A stretch of 64,000 bases of DNA from assembly GCA_022647575.1 (NCBI GenBank), contig JALCKY010000002.1, positions 62,001-126,000 of the forward strand, given 5' to 3'. The stretch comes from Lachnospiraceae bacterium (GTDB taxonomy: Bacteria; Bacillota; Clostridia; Lachnospirales; Lachnospiraceae). The notes beneath the pieces are model-generated. The model was not told the origin of the DNA, searched no databases, and worked only from the letters and a program-made list of their open reading frames with translations. Position 1 is the stretch's first letter, and each line of letters begins with the position of its first letter. This document shows positions 57,875 to 64,000 of this stretch, in pieces. The position numbers and the translations under genes are program-made.

Positions 57875-59063
57875 TCAGTCGGCCTGCTTCACCTGAATCA
57901 CTTCCGCGGTCTCAATCGCCGTTTTCATCAGTTCATCGATCCGCTTGTTCAGATGCGTCTCCGAACGCTCGATGATCGTCAGGTTCGGTTTCGTCACCGG
58001 ATGCTTTGCCACGAAAATGGTGCAGCAGTCCTCAAACGGCAGAATCGACGTTTCATATGTTCCGATCTCTTTTGCCCGGAGCACAATCTCATTTTTGTCA
58101 AAACCGATGAGCGGCCGGTAGACCGGCATCGTGCAGACGGCATTGGTCGCCGAAAGGCTCTGCATCGTCTGGCTTGCGACCTGTCCGATGCTTTCCCCCG
58201 TGACGAGTCCCATATCCCCGTCCTCTTCGGCAAAATGCTGCGCAATCCGCATCATGTATCTTCTCATGATGATCGTCAGTTCTTCGTGCGGGCATTCATC
58301 ATAAATATACAGCTGGATGTCCGTAAAGTTCACGACGTGCAGGCGGATCGGTCCCGTATACTTCGAGATCTGTGCCGCCAGGTCGACGACCTTCTGCTTC
58401 GCTCTCTCCGATGTATAAGGCGGCGCATGGAAATACGTCGCATCGATCGTCACGCCCCTTTTGGCGATCATCCATCCTGCCACCGGAGAATCGATGCCTC
58501 CGGAAAGAAGCAGCATGGCGCTTCCGTTCGTGCCGACCGGCATCCCGCCCGGCCCCGGAATGACCCGGGAATAGATATAGGTCCTGTCGCGGATCTCGAC
58601 GTCAAAGAGGATCTCCGGCTCGTGGACATCGACTTTCATTTCCGGGAAATGATCCAGGATAGCTCCGCCGAGGTCTGCATCCATTTCCATCGAATGCCCC
58701 TCGAAATCCTTGTTGATCCGGCGCACCTTAACCTTGAACGTCGAATGGCAGTCCGGATATTCCTCCTCGATGTAGGAGATCATGTCCTGTCTCCAGCTGG
58801 GCATAATCCTTCGTCCCGTAAATGACGACCGGGCAGATGCCGACGATTCCGAAAACATGCTGAAGTGCCCCGACCGCCTCGTCGAAGTTCCAGTCTCCCT
58901 TGGCGTTCACATAAATGCGTCCGCGCTCATGCGTGACGGAAAATTCTCCGTTCACTTTTTCAAGCGCATAGCCGATCTGGCGGCACAGCGCATCTTCAAA
59001 GAGATGGCGGTTGTTTCCCTTGATGCCGATCTCTCCGTATTTGATCAGAAATGAATCGTACAT
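57875..59063 (-). pseudogene. thiI: tRNA 4-thiouridine/thiamine sulfurtransferase ThiI, single-base frameshift
   Basis: From ATG 59063: MYDSFLIKYGEIGIKGNNRH, the ThiI N-terminal ferredoxin-like domain, as far as YGTKDYAQL. The frame then becomes unrelated and ends at 58728. The continuation (RQDMISYIEEEYPDCHSTFK) is in the +1 frame: THUMP domain, then PP-loop LLSGGIDSPVAGWM and a C-terminus ending VIQVKQAD. The total of 1189 bases is one over a multiple of three, so one extra base near 58790-58815 splits the gene. No rhodanese domain, as in Bacillota. Sulfur would come from the desulfurase encoded upstream. Confidence 0.85.
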
Positions 59064-59080
59064 GACTCTCCTTTAATGTT

Positions 59081-59410
59081 TCAGTCCAGCAGCACCAGTG
59101 CCATATAAACCAGGTCTTCACTGCCCGCATTTTCCATGCTGTGTCCCTGGCCGCTGACGGTCAGCGTCACATCGCCGGCCTTCACGGTTCTCTTTTCGCC
59201 GTTGTCGTCGTAAATGCCTTCGCCGCTTAAGACGTAATAGCTTTCCGACTCGCCGTTATGGACATGCCAGCCGAAAGAAGTTCCCGGTTTCAGCGTGACT
59301 TTGGCATACACCCGGCATTTCGGATTCATCAGTTCCTTCGGAAGGATGCTGTCCATGATGACTTCGCCTTTTCCGTCGTACTTCTTCGTAATGTTTCGAA
59401 TCGTCTGCAT
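59081..59410 (-). CDS. Cupin-domain protein
   Basis: 109 residues from ATG 59410 (AAAGGAGAG upstream). Single cupin barrel with metal motif GWHVHNGESESYYVLSGEG and SGQGHSMENAG. Resembles small mannose-6-phosphate-isomerase-like cupins; substrate unknown. It lies between the desulfurase and thiI. Confidence 0.85.
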   Translation of the reverse strand: MQTIRNITKKYDGKGEVIMDSILPKELMNPKCRVYAKVTLKPGTSFGWHVHNGESESYYVLSGEGIYDDNGEKRTVKAGDVTLTVSGQGHSMENAGSEDLVYMALVLLD

Positions 59411-59462
59411 ATTCTCTCCTTTTCCGCGCCTGCTGCGGCGCATCCGTGTTTTTGATCCGTAA

Positions 59463-60620
59463 TCAGTGTGCCCGGTATCTTCTCAGAACCGGAAGCAGTT
59501 CCTTCAGGACTTCTATGGTTTCATCAATCTCACCGACCGTGTTTTCCTCGCAGAACGAAAAACGCACGCTCGATTCCGCTTCGGCCTTCGGAGCCCGGAT
59601 GGCGGTAAGCGTCGGGCTGGCTGACCGCTTGTGCGTCGAGCACGCCGACCCCGCTGATATATAGATTCCCTTATCTTCCAGGGAATGAAGCAGGACTTCC
59701 GATCCCACACCGGTAAAGGAAGCATTCACGATGTGCGGGGCGCCTTCTTTTCCAGGCAGTCCGTGGACGATGACTCCCGGCAGGGACTGAAGCTCCTCTC
59801 TCAGATGCTCCTTCAGCTCATAGAGGTGGGCGACCTTGGCGTCAAGATTCTCGTAGCAGATTTTAGCCGCAAGACCCATTCCGGCGATTCCCGGCACATT
59901 GTCCGTTCCGGAGCGCATTCCCGACTGCTGCCCTCCTCCGAAAATCAGCGGACGGATTTTCACCCGCTCGTCAAGATAGAGAAATCCGACACCCTTCGGT
60001 CCGTGGAACTTGTGGGCACTTGCGGAAAGCATGTCGATGTGCATCGTCTTCGGGTAAATCCGGTAATGTCCGAAGGCCTGCGTCGCATCGACATGGTAAA
60101 AGGCTGCCGGGCATCTGCTCCGGATCTTTTTTCCGATTTCCTCAACCGGCGTCAGCGCCCCGATCTCATTGTTGACGTACATCACGGAAACCAGGATCGT
60201 GTCCGGCGTCAGCGCGTTTTCAAAAGCTTCCATGTCGAAGTTTCCTTCGCTGTCCACCGGAATTTCCGTGATCCGGAATCCCTGCTCCTCCAGAAAATGA
60301 AGCGGCTCCGAGACAGCGGGATGCTCCATCGCCGAAGTGATGATATGCATCCCCGAATGGCGGTTCGCGGAAGCGGCTCCGATGAGTGCCCAGTTGTTGG
60401 ACTCGGTGCCGCCGGAAGTAAAATAGATTTCTTTCTCCGAAACCTTGAGAATCGATGCGAGAGTCTTCTGCGCATCCCGGATATATTTCTCCGCCTCAAC
60501 GCCCTTCTGATGCATGGAAGACGGATTTCCGTAATCCTCGGTCATCGTCTTCTCAACGATTTTCACGACTTCCGGATAGGGCTTCGTCGTTGCGGAATTA
60601 TCAAAATAAATTTCTTTCAT
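59463..60620 (-). CDS. Cysteine desulfurase (NifS/IscS family)
   Basis: 385 residues: IYFDNSATTKPYPEV, GGTESNNWALIG, HVDATQAFGHY, PLP-Lys in SASAHKFHGPKGVGFLY and active Cys in SAGSACSTHKRSASP. Supplies sulfane sulfur; proximity to thiI suggests tRNA thiolation or thiamine synthesis. Its ATG shares a base with the truA stop (TGATG). Confidence 0.94.
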   Translation of the reverse strand: MKEIYFDNSATTKPYPEVVKIVEKTMTEDYGNPSSMHQKGVEAEKYIRDAQKTLASILKVSEKEIYFTSGGTESNNWALIGAASANRHSGMHIITSAMEHPAVSEPLHFLEEQGFRITEIPVDSEGNFDMEAFENALTPDTILVSVMYVNNEIGALTPVEEIGKKIRSRCPAAFYHVDATQAFGHYRIYPKTMHIDMLSASAHKFHGPKGVGFLYLDERVKIRPLIFGGGQQSGMRSGTDNVPGIAGMGLAAKICYENLDAKVAHLYELKEHLREELQSLPGVIVHGLPGKEGAPHIVNASFTGVGSEVLLHSLEDKGIYISAGSACSTHKRSASPTLTAIRAPKAEAESSVRFSFCEENTVGEIDETIEVLKELLPVLRRYRAH

Positions 60621-61360
60621 CAGTTGTATTTCACTTTCATCAGGGTCAGTCCGCAGGCCGGGGCAGTCGGTCCCGCCATCGTGCGGTCGCGCGCCGCGAT
60701 CAGCGCATCCATGGAATTCGGGTCCCTCTTCCCTTCTCCGACTTCAATCAGCGTTCCGACAAGGATCCGGACCATATACTGCAGGAAGCCGTCCCCGATA
60801 AAAGACAGGTCGATTTCCTTATCATCTTCGGTAATGTGGATGGCGAAAATCGTGCGCACCGTCGACTTGCGCATGCGCGGATTTCCGCAGAAGCTCTTGA
60901 AATCGTGTTCGCCGCGCAGCTGAAGTGTTGCGACCTTCATCGCATCGACGTCGAGATGTCCCTTGTATTCATAGACATATTTCCGGTCGAAGACATGGCA
61001 GGACTTATCCTTGCTGATCCGGTAAAGATACGTTTTCTCCGAAGCATTGTAGCGGCTGTGGAATCTGGGAGCCGCCACCGCAACGGAAAGGACGCCGATG
61101 TCCTCCGGAAGATATTCATTGAGATAATCCCGGATCTCCTCCGGCGTTTTCGTCGTCTCCAGACGGAACTGTGCCACCTGTCCCTTCGCATGGACGCCCG
61201 CATCCGTCCGACCCGCCCCGTGCACGTCGACCGGTTCTCCGGTCATGCGCGCAAGGATGGATTCAATCCGGTTCTGTATCGTATTATCCGTGTCGCCCTG
61301 CTTCTGCCAGCCGTTGTAGCGTGTGCCGTCATATTGGACGAGCATGCGGTAATTCGTCAT
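60620..61360 (-). CDS. truA: tRNA pseudouridine(38-40) synthase TruA
   Basis: 246 residues: VQYDGTRYNGWQKQGD, catalytic Asp in GAGRTDAGVHAKGQVAQF, FHSRYNASEKTYLYRI and FCGNPRMRKSTVR. Modifies the tRNA anticodon stem. Confidence 0.95.
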   Translation of the reverse strand: MTNYRMLVQYDGTRYNGWQKQGDTDNTIQNRIESILARMTGEPVDVHGAGRTDAGVHAKGQVAQFRLETTKTPEEIRDYLNEYLPEDIGVLSVAVAAPRFHSRYNASEKTYLYRISKDKSCHVFDRKYVYEYKGHLDVDAMKVATLQLRGEHDFKSFCGNPRMRKSTVRTIFAIHITEDDKEIDLSFIGDGFLQYMVRILVGTLIEVGEGKRDPNSMDALIAARDRTMAGPTAPACGLTLMKVKYN

Positions 61361-61383
61361 TTCCTGCCTTCCCTTCGTCTCCC

Positions 61384-62118
61384 CTAAGAGAGCTGAAACA
61401 TCAGAACCGACAGCACCGTTATGGCAGCCGTCTCCGTCCTGAGAATTCTCCGTCCGAGCGTAATCGCCCTGGCGCCGTGTCTTACTGCTTCGTCGACTTC
61501 CTCTTCCTCAAAGCCCCCTTCGGGTCCGATGAAGACGCCGATGCTCTGCCCCTTCCGGATTTCCGACAGGAACTTTTTCGTATCGTCCATGTCCCTGGCC
61601 ATCTCATACGGAATCAGCAGCACATCCAGCTGACCGGCTTCCTTCAGGGCTTCGGCAAACCGGACCGGTTCCCTGACTTTCGGTATGCACGCCCTCTTGC
61701 TCTGCTTGGCCGCCGCTTCCGAAATTGCCTGCCACCTTGCCGTCCTCGAAGAAGCTTTCTTCTCATCCAGCTTCACGACGGTTCTTCTGGTGGAGACCGG
61801 GATGATTTCCTTCACGCCCAGTTCCACGGCCTTCTGGATGATGAGTTCCATCTTATCAGATTTCGGGAGTCCCTGAAAGAGATAAATCGGATTTGCCAGC
61901 TCCACTTCGCTTTCTTCCGAAAAAAGCACTTCGGCTTCGACTTCATCCGGGGAAATGGTGCGGATACGGCAGGTATGCACCATGCCGTTCTCATCCGCCG
62001 CTTCCAGATCCTCTCCGGGCCTCATCCGGAGGACATTCCGGATATGGTTGACGTCCTCGCCGCCGATCAGGAGACGGCCGTCTGCGATCTGTCCGGAATC
62101 AATGAAAAAACGGTTCAT
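61384..62118 (-). CDS. rsmE: 16S rRNA (uracil(1498)-N3)-methyltransferase RsmE
   Basis: 244 residues: N-terminal PUA-like domain (HIRNVLRMRPGEDLEAADENG, in part), then SPOUT domain with MELIIQKAVELGVKEIIPV, FIGPEGGFEEEEVD and TLGRRILRTETA, which forms the SAM knot. Adjacent to prmA as is usual in Bacillota. Confidence 0.95.
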   Translation of the reverse strand: MNRFFIDSGQIADGRLLIGGEDVNHIRNVLRMRPGEDLEAADENGMVHTCRIRTISPDEVEAEVLFSEESEVELANPIYLFQGLPKSDKMELIIQKAVELGVKEIIPVSTRRTVVKLDEKKASSRTARWQAISEAAAKQSKRACIPKVREPVRFAEALKEAGQLDVLLIPYEMARDMDDTKKFLSEIRKGQSIGVFIGPEGGFEEEEVDEAVRHGARAITLGRRILRTETAAITVLSVLMFQLS

Positions 62119-62190
62119 TTTCAGCCTTTCTTTACTGCACTGCCAGTGTAAGACTCCGAAGAATCGATGTCAAGAAACGTTCTGCGGACA

Positions 62191-63141
62191 TCACAGAAGC
62201 CTTGCCGTCATTCCGGACCAGTCGCCCATATGCTCGACGGAAAGGACTTCCATCCCGGCTTTCTCAAGCGCATCCGTCACCATCTTCTCGCGGTCGCTCA
62301 GGATTCCCGAAAGAATAAAGATTCCGCCTTTCTTCAGATGCTTCGGAACTTCCGGCGTGATCTTCACCAGTATTTCCGCAATGATATTGGCCGTCACGAC
62401 ATCGTATCCGTCCCCGGCTTCGCTCTGGGTCTTCGGATCATCGATGATGTTCCCGATCACGGTCTGAAAACGTTCTTCCGGAAGCTGATTCTTCACAAGG
62501 TTGTCATGGACAGCCGGAAGCACATTGATGTCGATGTCGGTTCCGAAGACGGAAGCCGCCCCGCATTTCAAGGCGATGATTCCGAGGATTCCCGAGCCGG
62601 TTCCGATGTCCAGCAGGCGGTCTCCTTTCCGGATGTTTTTCTTCAGGGCCCTGATTGCCAGCTGCGTCGTATCGTGCTTCCCGGTTCCGAACGCCGTTCC
62701 CGGATCGATGCGCAGGACCAGCGGGGCATCGGCAGAATCAGGCACTTTTTCCCAGGTCGGGACGATCAGGATATCATCCACCCGGAACTGATGGAAATAT
62801 TTCTTCCAATTGTTGACCCAGTCTTCATCCCGGGTCTCGGAAGTGCTGATGTCGCAGCTTCCGATGTCCGAATACTTTTTCAGATCCTCCAGGGCGCTGC
62901 GCACCCGGAGAAGGATTTCCTCCTGGTCCTGATCCGCATCGACGTAAAAGGCAAGTTCCGCAAGATGATCGTCGGCAGGCATGTCCGGAACCACATCCCC
63001 GAAAAGTCCCGCCTGCTCTTCTGCCGAAGGCGGCCGCTTGTCCGTGATTTCCACGGAATCGATGCCGAGATCATAGAGTGCGCCGCTGACCAGGTCTTCT
63101 GCTTCTTCTGTCGTGTGAACCGTATACTTCATCCATTTCAT
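62191..63141 (-). CDS. prmA: Ribosomal protein L11 methyltransferase PrmA
   Basis: 316 residues: N-terminal L11-binding domain, then VRVDDILIVPTWE-type FRVDDILIVPTW, DPGTAFGTGKHDTTQLAI, DIGTGSGILGIIALKCGA and VTANIIAEILVKI. Trimethylates L11. GGGAG site before the ATG. Confidence 0.95.
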   Translation of the reverse strand: MKWMKYTVHTTEEAEDLVSGALYDLGIDSVEITDKRPPSAEEQAGLFGDVVPDMPADDHLAELAFYVDADQDQEEILLRVRSALEDLKKYSDIGSCDISTSETRDEDWVNNWKKYFHQFRVDDILIVPTWEKVPDSADAPLVLRIDPGTAFGTGKHDTTQLAIRALKKNIRKGDRLLDIGTGSGILGIIALKCGAASVFGTDIDINVLPAVHDNLVKNQLPEERFQTVIGNIIDDPKTQSEAGDGYDVVTANIIAEILVKITPEVPKHLKKGGIFILSGILSDREKMVTDALEKAGMEVLSVEHMGDWSGMTARLL

Positions 63142-63153
63142 AGGCTTCTCCCG

Positions 63154-64000
63154 TTAAACAAAAACTGTGACGAACGTAATGGTCAGGACCGAAAGCACGG
63201 TCGTCAGGACCGTACCCTTCGTAATGGTCCTGACATCCAGTCCGTTTTTATTGGCAACCATCGACACGACATTTCCCACCGGTACGGACAGAACCACCGC
63301 ATAGCTTCCGAGGAGAACCGGGTCGTGAATAAAAAGCTTCAGAACAAGCAGGAAGCAGACCGGGAGAACCATCTGACGGATCACGATAAATGCCCAGACA
63401 TGGGGGTCGTTCACGACTTCCTTCATCTTCAGGTCGGCAAGGTTTGCCCCGATCGTAAAAATGGCAAGGGCCACGACGATTTCCCCGCCGTAAAGCGTCA
63501 CGCTCTGGAAATAGGCCGGCAGGCGGATATCAAAGAAAAAGAAAATGATGGTGACGATCGATGCGATGAATCCCGGATTCATCAGGTTCTTCAAAAGACC
63601 GCCGTTTTTCTCCCCGTCTTCCGGACGCAGGACAAAAGTTCCGTAAGAGAACATCAGGATATTGTAGACAAGAATGAAATCCACGACATACAGAACAGCC
63701 CCGGCCCCGTAGACAGCCTGCACAAGCGGCAGACCGACAAAGCCCAGGTTTCCGAAGACCGTCATCATGTTATAGACTTTGCGTTCGTGTTTCGGAGCCC
63801 TGACAAGGGCTCCCATGAAAAGGCCGATCACCATCAGCGCTCCGTAAGTCAGGATGCTGACGATAAACATTTCTATGATGGGACCCTTGTCAGAAACGAC
63901 ATCCGTGTTCAGGACCGATGACAGGATCTGACAGGGATTCCCGATATTGATGACAATCCACGACAGGTCCTTGACGCCGATGTCGTGGATATATCCTTTT
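63154..64000 (-). CDS. Auxin efflux carrier (AEC) family transporter, 5' end outside window
   Basis: The frame is open from the window's right edge (KGYIHDIGVKDLSWIVINIG onward), so the gene starts beyond 64000. About 282 residues are visible, with seven or eight membrane helices; motifs NPCQILSSVL, FGNLGFVGLPLVQAVYG and LGSYAVVLSVPVGNVVSMVA fit AEC permeases, some of which carry malate or other organic anions. Substrate unknown. Confidence 0.85.
   Translation of the reverse strand, partial: KGYIHDIGVKDLSWIVINIGNPCQILSSVLNTDVVSDKGPIIEMFIVSILTYGALMVIGLFMGALVRAPKHERKVYNMMTVFGNLGFVGLPLVQAVYGAGAVLYVVDFILVYNILMFSYGTFVLRPEDGEKNGGLLKNLMNPGFIASIVTIIFFFFDIRLPAYFQSVTLYGGEIVVALAIFTIGANLADLKMKEVVNDPHVWAFIVIRQMVLPVCFLLVLKLFIHDPVLLGSYAVVLSVPVGNVVSMVANKNGLDVRTITKGTVLTTVLSVLTITFVTVFV

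Overview
The window reads as chromosome of a moderately GC-rich, low-GC-phylum (Bacillota) anaerobe, most likely a Lachnospiraceae-like Clostridia. Supporting signs are CodY, HrcA-type CIRCE control of groESL, the codY-topA-dprA-comM and ireB-ruvX-DUF1292 neighbourhoods, RNase J, YlbF, strong GGAGG ribosome sites, repeated use of TTG starts, and a DUF6106-type protein. No prophage, CRISPR array, rRNA or complete tRNA gene was seen. The one clear mobile-element trace is an IS30-type transposase remnant near 9.7-10.0 kb. Family assignments come from motif recognition by eye, not database searches.

Layout. 1-9.4 kb: end of a divergent PTS enzyme I-like gene, an EamA exporter, aroF-pheA behind what looks like a complete phenylalanine leader-peptide attenuator, a two-subunit L-serine dehydratase behind a chain of overlapping mini-ORFs, a DODA-type dioxygenase, citrate synthase and CorA. 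9.4-10.2 kb: a scrambled tRNA-Gly locus with an 88-bp direct repeat and the IS30 remnant. 10.2-24.4 kb, all minus strand: an ethanolamine-utilisation microcompartment cluster in transcription order eutV-eutW-eutA-eutB-eutC-eutL-eutE-three eutM copies-eutT-pduL-(unnamed eut gene)-eutN-pduS-pduT-eutS-eutP. 24.6-26.1 kb: two MgtC-family genes, divergent from eutV.

26.1-32.1 kb, minus: an ABC importer (lipoprotein, two permeases, ATPase) with a glycerophosphodiester phosphodiesterase and an Ldh2-type dehydrogenase. 32.3-34.7 kb, plus: small membrane protein, monoglyceride lipase, branched-chain aminotransferase. 34.7-41.3 kb, minus: DUF5131, IMP cyclohydrolase-like protein, GH3 glucosidase, membrane proteins, YjbQ, a Crh-like HPr and a frameshifted DUF6106 gene. 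41.4-49.1 kb: groESL, codY, topA, dprA, comM. 49.3-59.1 kb: a double-glycine peptide, a Q-rich membrane protein, U32 peptidase, O-methyltransferase, MltG-like protein, YlbF, RNase J, DUF1292, RuvX, IreB, MtaB, a second Crh-like HPr and thiI. 59.1-64 kb: cupin, cysteine desulfurase, truA, rsmE, prmA and a partial AEC transporter.

How it fits together. EutBC would split ethanolamine into acetaldehyde and ammonia inside the shell (EutM x3, EutL, EutN, EutS, PduT). EutE and PduL carry acetaldehyde to acetyl-phosphate, EutA/EutT/PduS maintain adenosylcobalamin, and EutW/EutV senses substrate and controls readthrough of a terminator before eutA. EutH, EutG and EutQ are not in the cluster; the neighbouring phosphodiesterase and importer could supply ethanolamine from glycerophosphoethanolamine, but that is inference.

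The observations most worth following are the Phe attenuator of aroF-pheA, the mini-ORF relay before sdaAB, a EutV with two consecutive ANTAR-like modules, the broken tRNA-Gly/IS30 locus, an orphan GG-leader peptide, a Q-rich prion-like membrane protein, and three apparent single-base frameshifts (DUF6106, O-methyltransferase, thiI) that are either decay or assembly errors.
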